Source: an uncultured Collinsella sp. (lineage in GTDB: Bacteria > Actinomycetota > Coriobacteriia > Coriobacteriales > Coriobacteriaceae). Taken from it: 13,115 nucleotides of DNA. How positions within the stretch are numbered: the first letter of the stretch is position 1; every line of letters begins with the position of its first letter. The DNA lies in contig CAUGKA010000044.1 of the NCBI GenBank assembly GCA_959599615.1, forward strand, positions 1 to 13,115, given 5' to 3'. Positions 7,001 through 12,850 of this stretch are shown here, in pieces. The notes under the pieces were generated by a model. That model was not told where the DNA came from. It made no database searches and saw nothing but the letters and a program-made list of their open reading frames with translations. Both the position numbers and the translations under genes were made by a program.

Positions 7001-7494
7001 CCGACGGCGAGATTACCACCACTGCCAGCGGCGACAAGTCCCAGACCCTGAGCTTCGTCGATGAGATTACGTACACACTTGCCGATCTCGCCAAGGGCAC
7101 GGATCCCACGGGACGCGGTGCAAGCAATACCTTTACTTATTACGTTCGCGAACAGCTGCCAACCACGCCGTTTACGAACTACACATACGACCAGTCGGTT
7201 TATCAGATTACGGTCAATGCGGTTGACGACTCTAACCACAAGATCAACATCTCTGCGACCTACAAGCAGATTCAGGATCGTGATGGCAAGCCGGTGACCA
7301 ACGACACTGACCACGACCTCACCGACACCTCCATCCCCACCTTCACCAACACCTACTCGACCTCTTTGCCCCTTTCTGGTATGTCGGGCGTCACTCTGAC
7401 GTACCTTGCCGGCGCGGCGGTGCTTTGCGCTGCTGCGGCCTGGATGCACGTTCGTCGCAAGGCGAGCGCGAAGGGAGGCGAGCGTCGTGAATAA
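4006..7494 (+). CDS. LPXTG-type pilus tip adhesin: beta-helix repeats plus two FctA-like isopeptide domains
   Basis: This 1162-residue surface protein starts at ATG 4006, with the strong SD site GGGGAGGAG (3991-3999) 6 bp upstream. Residues 1-46 are a signal peptide (KKVTRR, a hydrophobic core, then ISQAIA before the likely cleavage). Residues about 58-150 are an acidic Ser/Asp/Asn-rich linker. Residues about 150-760 form a probable right-handed parallel beta-helix with roughly nine copies of a G-x-I-x2-N-x(n)-GGG-[IV] unit (e.g. GGVIAGNSAPSGGGV). Residues about 770-1115 resemble two FctA/Spy0128-like pilin domains, beginning KATKVLRN and KATKVVKGG and closing with ATFTN and TFTNTY, suggesting internal Lys-Asn isopeptide bonds. 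The sorting signal is LPLSG (1121-1125), then a hydrophobic helix and a basic tail. The exported part has eleven cysteines. A G9 run (4179-4187) encodes M58-G61 and can cause frameshifts. Tip position and ligand binding are inferred from size and architecture. Confidence 0.88.
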   Translation: MKANSDKSKQSKKVTRRVLAGVLCGASVLSLVLSLVMPPISQAIANDVQAVSAEETAMGGGSSSESTDVDNTNNGDTENQNSDNVENGASEDAVAADLPSDDTEAEGDAQPADDSANGEGAIALAAENESTYEISRGDELSAKLPDKKFRDGNGSATFKLVNDIEYSGEIRLEQTDDNPINITLDLNGHKIKCLNTDKPLFDIANGATLTIKDSAQANETLIEGQQLTDQGQYLNPDNYGKKAELNYVDGIPSNLTYYVTKSTPSGTGTTETLVKHDVDIKGAIVACSGNANLRLINLYNNNGKGSFNLVSGVITQKKGGRVSSLVYAENGSTVNMSGGYVCGASSSGAGAGIMVSNEKGSASTLNVTGGVIAGNSAPSGGGVYAKGSTVTITNGVISGNSTLDSAGFGGGIMAEYGGSVTVSGGYITNNKYANFCSHDGYGDHGGAGLAARNGTHVTISGGQITGNYSEEAGGGVYVTDVDRNEQSRTGMAWLKITGGIIASNVSYRSEGAGIRVGQMVDAMINGSSNDSPVYITNNSCMSRFDWGGGGIFVQGNSDLGKEKTAGRLFIYNSYISANTAGGYGGGVAVCPTGKTLVTNTEGTAIFGNSSAKDQQDAKADYNSEKNSGNEGTPHLSAGGYEGLEHKKNQDADAYNAKEFRENGHADFFLAAEDHKTPIAAVIGKMLGGGDAKYKGSKELTQAITIPANGGVQVCKSIGLSSGVTAQDKAAINAQKVATTFITGNYSWDHGGGIMSNGDLYMGVPEDTYVYPSLKLKATKVLRNSQTNVNEGLEENQFTFRVYRKDSTDPLASATFNRNVCTEVGTAKNDASGNITFDLGEQFATGGTGNEITYYLVEDAGDDPDITCDSSVYEIVVRTQDKPTKLMTVPSKNNPNEEKELLIHNYTITDVNGTKYELDKSGKWINKKTWSVAKNVDGYYQIICEDGSATFTNVCTAYDSTGVWIPKATKVVKGGEMKEFTLEFADNENFDKPMTATTDPDGEITTTASGDKSQTLSFVDEITYTLADLAKGTDPTGRGASNTFTYYVREQLPTTPFTNYTYDQSVYQITVNAVDDSNHKINISATYKQIQDRDGKPVTNDTDHDLTDTSIPTFTNTYSTSLPLSGMSGVTLTYLAGAAVLCAAAAWMHVRRKASAKGGERRE
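4179..4187 (+). repeat. Poly-G tract (G9) within the adhesin gene
   Basis: Nine consecutive G residues cover the end of Met58 and Gly59-Gly61, just after the signal-peptide region. In the present length the gene is in frame. With 8 G the frame meets TAG after residue 68; with 10 G it meets TGA after residue 64. Homopolymeric G runs of this length are classic slipped-strand mispairing sites in contingency genes. Confidence 0.9.
5110..5780 (+). repeat. Degenerate coding repeats of the beta-helix region
   Basis: Consecutive rungs with a shared pattern of [GV]-x-I-x2-N followed by GGG or GxG can be read: GGVIAGNS..GGGVYAKG, GVISGNS..GGGIMAEYG, GYITNNK..GGAGLAARNG, GQITGNYS..GGGVYVTD, GIIASNV..GAGIRVG, YITNNS..GGGGIFVQG and YISANT..GGGVAVC. 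An earlier unit (GGYVCGASSSGAGAGIMV) precedes them. An isolated late unit (FITGNYSWDHGGGIMSNG) lies near 6223-6276. The units vary too much in DNA sequence to be recent duplications. Confidence 0.7.
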
Positions 7495-9157
7495 GAAAGT
7501 TTGCTCCTTCCCGATCTTGTTTGCGCTGCTTGCCCTCTTGATCGGCACCTGCGCGGTTGTGTTCCCCGCATCCGCGCAGGCCGCGCCGACCTCGACCGGT
7601 TCCATCACGGTGAGCGGCACCGTGGCGCGCCGCTACGACGCCTACCAGATCTTTAGCGCCAACGTCGTCGACGGCGACAGCGACGCCAAGATCGCCACCG
7701 ACCTCGCCTGGGCAAGCGACGCCGCGCGCGATGCCGTGTTGCCTGTGCTGCACAGCGCCGGCATGCCCAATTCCCAGACCACCGCGCAGGAAGCTGCCGA
7801 GTGGCTCAACACCGATTCCCACCTTACGAGCGCGCCGAGCGCACAGCTCGCTCGTTCCCTCCAGAGCTCTGGCGCCGAGCCCGTGGCCCTTAACGCGGGC
7901 ACGGCGGCCGAGCTGCCTAGCGGCTACTGGCTCATCGTCGCCAAAGACGACGCCATCTCCCAGAACGAGGCCGGCACCGCCCCGGTCATGGCCCTGGTCG
8001 GCGGCAGCGCCGTCACCGTCAAGCCCAAGGCGGCGACCCCCAAGGTCCAAAAGCATGTGCTGGAGGACAGCACCGCCGCCTGGCAGAAGGCCGCCGACGC
8101 CACGGTCGCCGACGACCTGTACTGGCGCCTCTCTGCCACGGTCCCGGCGGGTCTTACCGCCTACGACGCCTACACGGTGCAGTTCGTCGACACCATGGGC
8201 GCGGGGCTCGACTCCTCCAAGGTGGCCGCGAGCATGCGCGTATACGTGGCGGCGGGCGCGGACGGCGGCTTTGACGCCGTCCAGACCGGCAAGGACGGGC
8301 GCGCCGGCACCGAGCCCGCGAAGGGCTGGACCGATATCACGGCCCAGTGCGCCACCAAGGTAGCGGCCGACGGTAAGACCTTCACCGTGCGCACCGGCGA
8401 CCTCATCGCCGCGCTCGGCGGGACCGACGCCTTCGCCGCGGGCGCCCGCGTGGTCGCCGTGTACAACGCACCGCTCAACAGCGCATGCAACCACGGCATC
8501 GCGAAGGGCAACCCCAACGAGGTCTACCTGCGCTACCCGCGCTCTCCCTTTGCCGACCAGTCCGGCGACGCGGGCTTCACCCGCACGCCGAGCGACGATG
8601 CGTGCGCCTACACCTGGGATCTCGCGCTCACCAAGCGCGGCAGCGACGGCGACAAGCCGCTTGCCGGGGCGGTCCTGAGCATCGCCGACGACCGCGGCCG
8701 CACGCTGGCGGCCGATGGCACGTGGGATGCGGAGGGCAAGGCCACCGTCACCACGGGCGAGGACGGCCGCGTGACCGTCTCGGGCGTGGACTCGGGCAAG
8801 CTGGAGGTCCGCGAGCTCAAGGCGCCCAAGGGCTACACCGCCTTTGAGGGCACGCGCTCCGTGACGGTCAAGGCCGAGGGCCTGGACGTCGACCAGGTGG
8901 CCGCCGCCAAGCCCAAGCTCACCATCACGGCCGAGTCGCCCCTGCGCGCCGACAGCGCGGACGGGTCGACGGGCAGCCTGGAGGCGTCGCTCATCAACAC
9001 GCCCACCGGCACACCCCCTAGCATTACCACCGGAGGCTTTATGCCCTCGACTGGCGATATGGCAATGTACGCCGCGGCCGCCGCAGCGGTCGCCGGAGCC
9101 GCGCTCATCGTGGTCGCGCTCCTGGTCAAGCGGGGAGGTGGCAGCCATAAAGAGTAG
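7487..9157 (+). CDS. SpaA/Cna_B-type minor pilin with MPSTG sorting signal
   Basis: This is a 556-residue exported pilin subunit. The chosen start is GTG 7487, which has GGGAGG (7473-7478) 8 bp upstream and overlaps the adhesin stop by 8 bp (GTGAATAA), indicating translational coupling. The frame is open further upstream, to an ATG at 7406, but that start would put a non-signal sequence first. Residues 1-32 are a signal peptide ending ASAQA. The N-terminal domain (AYQIF..NVVDG, TTAQEAAEWL, GYWLIVAKDD) is homologous to the next gene's product. TPKVQKHV (Lys189) begins an isopeptide-type D2 domain. A SpaA/Cna_B domain follows, with Lys383 and the E-box glutamate 443 in VRELKAPKGY. The sorting signal is MPSTG (519-523), with Met in place of Leu, then a hydrophobic helix and KRGGGSHKE. 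The gene is markedly richer in G+C than both pilus neighbours. Its place in the fibre (base or minor shaft subunit) is inferred. Confidence 0.9.
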   Translation: MNKKVCSFPILFALLALLIGTCAVVFPASAQAAPTSTGSITVSGTVARRYDAYQIFSANVVDGDSDAKIATDLAWASDAARDAVLPVLHSAGMPNSQTTAQEAAEWLNTDSHLTSAPSAQLARSLQSSGAEPVALNAGTAAELPSGYWLIVAKDDAISQNEAGTAPVMALVGGSAVTVKPKAATPKVQKHVLEDSTAAWQKAADATVADDLYWRLSATVPAGLTAYDAYTVQFVDTMGAGLDSSKVAASMRVYVAAGADGGFDAVQTGKDGRAGTEPAKGWTDITAQCATKVAADGKTFTVRTGDLIAALGGTDAFAAGARVVAVYNAPLNSACNHGIAKGNPNEVYLRYPRSPFADQSGDAGFTRTPSDDACAYTWDLALTKRGSDGDKPLAGAVLSIADDRGRTLAADGTWDAEGKATVTTGEDGRVTVSGVDSGKLEVRELKAPKGYTAFEGTRSVTVKAEGLDVDQVAAAKPKLTITAESPLRADSADGSTGSLEASLINTPTGTPPSITTGGFMPSTGDMAMYAAAAAAVAGAALIVVALLVKRGGGSHKE

Positions 9158-9265
9158 CTGGCAGCCCCACAGAGAGCGGGGCGAGACGTAGCGAAGAAGA
9201 TGCTAAGACACAGACAGATGATGATCGATCGAATGAGAACCAACCGGAAAATGGAGGAAAAGAAG
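9158..9265 (+). other. Spacer between the two pilins with a weak hairpin
   Basis: This 108-bp gap holds a 5-bp GCCCC / GGGGC stem (9164-9168 and 9178-9182) and no T-run. No terminator or clear promoter is seen, so the backbone pilin is probably co-transcribed with the genes upstream. The hairpin could adjust relative expression or mRNA processing. Confidence 0.35.
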
Positions 9266-11017
9266 ATGAGCGTGAGCAAGAACATCGCACGCCTGGCAGT
9301 AACCGCCGGCCTCACAGCAGCGCTGAGCTTCGGCGGCGTCATGGCCCCGGTGACCATGGCGTTTGCTGAGGGCACTACGACGTTTCCGGATAACAGCATC
9401 ACCATCACGCAGTCGAAGGGCAACGCATCCACTCAGTTCAAGGCATATCAGATCTTTAAGGCTGATGTCGTGGACGAGTCCGGCAAGACGGACAAAGTCG
9501 TTTCAAATGTTAAGTGGGCATTTGATAGCGTTGAGACTCAGAATGCCATCATCGCGGCTATTAAAGCGGATTCGAAGTATGAGGCTTCTAATCCCAAGCT
9601 GCCTGATAAAACTACCGCCCAGGACGTGGCCGATTGGTTGACTAAGAACGTTACCGGCACTACTGCTGAGACTGTTGTTAATAAGGATCACCTTCTCAAC
9701 AAGATTGCCGCTATTGTTAAAAAGGACGTTGGAGCTACGGGCGATTCGTTCTCGGCAGGCGATAGTTTTACTGTGCCTAACGATGATAATAATTCCCCCA
9801 AGACGGGTTACTACCTGTTCCTGACCGATGAGTCTTCCCTTAGCACTTCCGAAGCGGCAAAGAAGAACACGGGTACCTCGCCCATTTTCGCCGTTGTCGG
9901 CGGTAGCAGCGTGACCGTTGCCGAGAAGACCAGCATTCCTACCGTCAACAAGGAAGTTCGTGAGGGCGCGACATGGGGAAAGGCGAGTGACTCGTATATT
10001 GGCGAGGAGGTTGAATATAAACTGACCGGCTCCGTCGCGAGCAACATCGCTACGTTCAATAAGTATGAGTACGTATTTCAGGACACGTTGAGCAAGGGTC
10101 TTGAAGTCGCGAAGAACGACGATGACACGCCGAAGGACCTGCACGTCTACATAGTCAACAATGACGCCCAGATTGAGGTTAAGCAAGGTGACAAGGACGG
10201 GTATAAGGTAACTTCGTCAAAGGACGTGACTACAAAGAAGGAAAAGCTCACTATTTCTTTTGACAACCTTAAAGCCGTTAAGAGCACCAGCAGTTCTGAG
10301 ATTGCTGTTGATGCTCACTCTAGCGTGGTCGTAACCTACAAGGCTAAGCTCAACAGCGAAGTCGAATACAAGGTCGATGGAGCCACCAATGAGGTCAAGC
10401 TTGTCTACTCCAATAATCCCATGACTGGGGATAAGGGCACTTCTGAGTCGGACAAGGCTACCGACTATGTTTTCGGTCTAAATGTCACCAAGACCGACCC
10501 GGATAACGAGAGTGCGAACCTCGTTGCTGGCTTTAAGGTCAAAATGATCAAGGAGGGGACCTCAAAACAAGTTAATAAATGGCTGAAACAAGATGGCAGC
10601 TTCACCGATGACGAGAACCAAGCTCATACATTTGAAACCACGGGGGAGGGTAACAAGGTCTTTATTCCTGGCCTTGTTGCAGGCACATATCTGATTTCTG
10701 AGAGCAAGACGCCTGCAGGCTACAACACCATCGCAGACTTCGAAATTACGGTGACGCCTACGTACGATCCGACAACCGGTAAACTGACGAATCTCAAGGT
10801 AACTGACACCTCTGATATGGTTACCACTGATCTCGGTAAAAAAGTTGATTCGACCGCGATCCCCGTCACCATCCAGAACAAGAAGGGCTCTGGTCTCCCG
10901 CTGACCGGTCTTAACGGCGTGACCTTCACTTGGATCGCTGGTGGCGCGGTGCTGTGCATCGGCGTGGCGCATCTCATCCGCAGCCGTAAGCAGGCCGAGG
11001 AGTCCGAGCAGGAGTAA
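9266..11017 (+). CDS. Probable backbone pilin, SpaA-type, LPLTG-anchored
   Basis: This is a 583-residue exported fimbrial protein. ATG 9266 was chosen because GGAGGA (9253-9258) lies 7 bp upstream and a signal peptide follows directly (MSVSKNIARLAVTAGLTAAL to VTMAFA, about 36 residues). In-frame ATGs at 9200 and 9251 lack this spacing. The N-terminal domain carries AYQIFKADVVDE, TTAQDVADWL and GYYLFLTDE. IPTVNKEV, with Lys229, opens the isopeptide-forming D2 domain. A Cna_B/SpaA domain follows with Lys409 (NVTKTDPDN) and Glu479 in SESKTPAGY. The C-terminus has LPLTG (544-548), a hydrophobic segment and a basic, Glu-rich tail. Unlike the two other surface proteins it has no cysteine outside the membrane anchor. 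It is the last gene before a strong terminator. The shaft role is inferred from domain order and canonical signal; the gene upstream is the alternative shaft candidate. Confidence 0.9.
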   Translation: MSVSKNIARLAVTAGLTAALSFGGVMAPVTMAFAEGTTTFPDNSITITQSKGNASTQFKAYQIFKADVVDESGKTDKVVSNVKWAFDSVETQNAIIAAIKADSKYEASNPKLPDKTTAQDVADWLTKNVTGTTAETVVNKDHLLNKIAAIVKKDVGATGDSFSAGDSFTVPNDDNNSPKTGYYLFLTDESSLSTSEAAKKNTGTSPIFAVVGGSSVTVAEKTSIPTVNKEVREGATWGKASDSYIGEEVEYKLTGSVASNIATFNKYEYVFQDTLSKGLEVAKNDDDTPKDLHVYIVNNDAQIEVKQGDKDGYKVTSSKDVTTKKEKLTISFDNLKAVKSTSSSEIAVDAHSSVVVTYKAKLNSEVEYKVDGATNEVKLVYSNNPMTGDKGTSESDKATDYVFGLNVTKTDPDNESANLVAGFKVKMIKEGTSKQVNKWLKQDGSFTDDENQAHTFETTGEGNKVFIPGLVAGTYLISESKTPAGYNTIADFEITVTPTYDPTTGKLTNLKVTDTSDMVTTDLGKKVDSTAIPVTIQNKKGSGLPLTGLNGVTFTWIAGGAVLCIGVAHLIRSRKQAEESEQE

Positions 11018-11118
11018 CGCTCGCTCACCCATCCCTTTGGCAGGTGGGATGCGATGGCCATGAGACTTGCGGACACTTTTCTCGTCCATCCACGTTCTTG
11101 CTTTGCCATTCTCTTTTC

Positions 11119-11157
11119 GGGGCAGACTCCGCACTGGAGTCTGCCCCCGTTTTTTTT
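11119..11157 (+). terminator. Strong intrinsic terminator of the pilus operon
   Basis: GGGGCAGACTCC (11119-11130) and GGAGTCTGCCCC (11136-11147) form a perfect 12-bp stem with the loop GCACT. Eight T residues (11150-11157) follow. It lies 100 bp after the backbone pilin stop and separates the pilin genes from the sortase. Confidence 0.95.
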
Positions 11158-11227
11158 GGACATAGCAGCCAGGCTCCATTGCCCGATGGATCAAGCTCAT
11201 GAATATCGAACAGATGTTTGCAATTAT

Positions 11228-11267
11228 TGCGTTTACCAGCTGCGGGTGCATACACTCGCAGTAAAAT
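11228..11267 (+). promoter_or_regulatory. Possible promoter/operator of the small membrane protein gene
   Basis: TTGCGT (11228-11233) and TACACT (11251-11256) are spaced 17 bp apart, and TAAAAT (11262-11267) is a second possible -10. The region overlaps a 9-bp hairpin with a CATA loop (CTGCGGGTG / CACTCGCAG, 11240-11261, one G-T pair), which could be an operator. Weak evidence. Confidence 0.25.
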
Positions 11268-11323
11268 GGCTTTGCGACGCATCCCGTGCGCGGGCGGCCG
11301 ACGACTCGATCGGAGGTCCCCAA

Positions 11324-11473
11324 ATGCTGAAATTCCTTAACGCGCTCGCCGCCCTCGCGGCGGTGGGCTCGTTCGTCATCGCGTTTCTTGACTCGTATGA
11401 GGTTCGGTTTAAGGTCCGTAGGCGCACGCGCGGCGCGGACGGTGGACGGCATTTGCGCCGCAAGCGCAAATAA
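11324..11473 (+). CDS. Small single-pass basic membrane protein, unknown function
   Basis: This 49-codon gene starts at ATG 11324, with GGAGG (11312-11316) 7 bp upstream, and ends at TAA 11471-11473. The product has a hydrophobic N-terminal segment (LNALAALAAVGSFVIAFL, residues 5-22) followed by a strongly basic tail with many Arg and Lys, so it should sit in the membrane with the tail in the cytoplasm. A hairpin lies just after the stop. I do not recognise a family. A longer frame from 11054 runs through the operon terminator and has no SD site, so the short form is preferred. It lies between the pilin operon and the sortase; a role in pilus assembly is only a possibility from location. Confidence 0.6.
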   Translation: MLKFLNALAALAAVGSFVIAFLDSYEVRFKVRRRTRGADGGRHLRRKRK

Positions 11474-11474
11474 G

Positions 11475-11503
11475 AATGCCCGGGGGTCGGATCCCGGGCA
11501 TTT
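11475..11503 (+). terminator. Hairpin terminator after the small membrane protein gene
   Basis: AATGCCCGGG (11475-11484) pairs perfectly with CCCGGGCATT (11493-11502) around an 8-nt loop, starting just after the stop codon. The T-run is only three bases, while an A-rich left flank suggests it could act in both directions. Confidence 0.6.
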
Positions 11504-11734
11504 AACAAAACCAGAAAACTAGGCCGCCCACGCTCTCGTACACTTACGCGGGGTGCGTCGCTTTCTATTGACATTGTATCCCGAATCGCCCCGCCGATTC
11601 GGGACATTTTGAAAACGCAAATGCTGGCCAAACTCGCGCTGCGCAATGCTGTCAGGCTGCGTTGTCCGGTGCATGAGTTTGCTAATCGGCTATTATTTGT
11701 TTAGACAACCTGAGCTGTAAAGGAGTGACCGGCG
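11504..11734 (+). other. Intergenic region upstream of the sortase, with hairpin and -10 box
   Basis: A 10-bp perfect inverted repeat, TCCCGAATCG / CGATTCGGGA (11579-11588 and 11595-11604), with a 6-nt loop lies just after a perfect TTGACA (11568-11573). No -10 lies at the proper distance from that TTGACA. Nearer the sortase, TATTAT (11691-11696) could be its -10 box, about 39 bp before the start codon. No gene is seen here. Confidence 0.4.
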
Positions 11735-12673
11735 ATGGTGCAGGGCGCCAAACATATGAAGAGCAATAACGCCGCGGACAACGGCGGCTCAAGCCCTCAG
11801 CCCAAACCTCAACCAAAGCCCAAGCGCCGTCGCAAGCGGCTGCCGCGCTGGGCCGACCGTCTCATCACCATCGTCATCATCCTTATTGGCGTGGGCCTTA
11901 TGACCTGGCCGTGGATCTTGGACCGGCTCGAGGCCTCGGGCGTGTTCAACCAGATCAGCACGGTGTCCAGCACCGTGGACGCGCTGTCTGCCGAGGAGCG
12001 CGAGCGCATCCTGCTCCAGGCTCGCTCCTTTAACGAGCAGCTTGCGGGCGAGGCCACCGAGCTTCCGGCCGACCAGATCGAGCCCTACGCTCAGCAGCTC
12101 ATCTTTGACCGCGACCCCATGATGAGCTGGGTCGAGATCCCCTCCATCGACGTGAGCATGCCCATCTACCACGGTACGAGTGAAGAAGTCCTTATGGCCG
12201 GCGTCGGCCACCTGGAAGGCACGAGCCTGCCGGTGGGCGGCACCTCGACGCATTGCGTGCTCACCGCACACTCGGGCATGCGTAACCTGAGCATGTTCGA
12301 CGACATCCATTCGCTGAAGCCCGGCGACCTGGTGCTGCTGCACACCATGAACAAGACGCTCGCCTACAAGATGGTGGACTCCGAGGTCGTGCTGCCCGAG
12401 GAGATGGAGTCGCTGACCATCGATCCGGGCGCCGATAAGGTGACGCTCGTCACCTGCACCCCCTATGGCGTAAACGACCATCGCCTGCTGGTGCACTGCG
12501 TACGCACCAAGTACAGCAAGAAGGACGTCGACAAGCAAAAGTCGCTGGCCGGTCGCCACTGGGGCAAGCGTGAGTTTGCTGTGCTTATCGTGGTTGTAGC
12601 CATTGTGCTATTGCTGCTGGACATCGTGATCCACGCGGTCCGCAAGCGCCGCAAGGCCAAAGCCTCGGCATAG
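11735..12673 (+). CDS. Class C (pilus-type) sortase
   Basis: This 312-residue membrane transpeptidase should join the pilins of the upstream operon and may also anchor the fibre. AAAGGAG (11719-11725) lies 9 bp before ATG 11735. The N-terminal cytoplasmic part is Pro/Lys/Arg-rich (PKPQPKPKRRRKR). A first membrane helix spans about 43-61 and a second about 282-300, followed by a basic tail; two flanking helices are typical of class C. Catalytic residues are His179 (LTAHSG), Cys241 (TLVTCTPYGVNDHR) and Arg250. The segment WVEIPSIDVSMPIYHGT opens the catalytic barrel. The usual class C lid motif (Asp-Pro-aromatic) is not seen at its normal place; only IEPY (116-119) and RDPMMSW (126-132) are near. 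It is separated from the pilin genes by terminators and is probably transcribed from its own promoter. Confidence 0.93.
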   Translation: MVQGAKHMKSNNAADNGGSSPQPKPQPKPKRRRKRLPRWADRLITIVIILIGVGLMTWPWILDRLEASGVFNQISTVSSTVDALSAEERERILLQARSFNEQLAGEATELPADQIEPYAQQLIFDRDPMMSWVEIPSIDVSMPIYHGTSEEVLMAGVGHLEGTSLPVGGTSTHCVLTAHSGMRNLSMFDDIHSLKPGDLVLLHTMNKTLAYKMVDSEVVLPEEMESLTIDPGADKVTLVTCTPYGVNDHRLLVHCVRTKYSKKDVDKQKSLAGRHWGKREFAVLIVVVAIVLLLLDIVIHAVRKRRKAKASA

Positions 12674-12686
12674 GACATCGTTCAGA

Positions 12687-12721
12687 ACCACCACAATGGG
12701 GACAGGCACCTTTGTGGTGGT
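12687..12721. repeat. CCACCACAAAGG hairpin repeat, copy 4
   Basis: ACCACCACAATGG (12687-12699) pairs with CCTTTGTGGTGGT (12709-12721), with one mismatch, around the loop GGACAGGCA. It lies 13 bp after the sortase stop. No T-run follows, so it may be a weak terminator or only a repeat. It shares the GGGGACAGGC core with the half copy at 3521-3546. Confidence 0.75.
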
Positions 12722-12731
12722 CGGGACTTCC

Positions 12732-12796
12732 AAACCATCACAACATTCGATGAAAATCGCGATTTTGGCGAAAAGTATCGAATGTTGTGATGGTTT
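12732..12796. repeat. 65-bp palindromic element, copy B
   Basis: Same 19-bp arms as copy A at 2455-2519 (here 12732-12750 and 12778-12796), same 27-nt interior length, and the same inner palindrome AAAATCGCGATTTT (12753-12766). The interior differs from copy A only near its right side. It again lies next to a copy of the CCACCACAAAGG hairpin, here in the opposite order. Confidence 0.85.
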
Positions 12797-12850
12797 TCGC
12801 TGTGGGCGAGACGGTTTTCGCTATGGACGGTGCGGTTTCGCTGTAGAACC
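12792..12850. repeat. Three imperfect 21-bp tandem repeats
   Basis: Units starting GGTTTTCGCTGTGG (12792), GGTTTTCGCTATGG (12813) and GGTTTCGCTGTAG (12834) are spaced exactly 21 bp apart. They begin inside the right arm of the palindromic element. The period is a multiple of three and the frame is open, but no start or SD site supports translation. Confidence 0.5.

Noticed and set aside
7391..9148. Long reverse-strand open frame (585 codons) opposite the middle pilin
   Set aside because: It is a shadow of a G+C-rich gene. The forward frame has a signal peptide, pilin domains and a sorting signal, while the reverse frame gives a low-complexity Gly/Arg/Ala/His-rich sequence.
11054..11323. N-terminal extension of the small membrane protein to a 139-codon frame
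   Set aside because: The extension runs through the strong intrinsic terminator at 11119-11157 and lacks an SD site, while ATG 11324 has a good one.
11568..11573. Perfect TTGACA taken as the sortase -35 box
   Set aside because: No -10-like hexamer lies 16-18 bp downstream, where the inverted repeat 11579-11604 sits instead.
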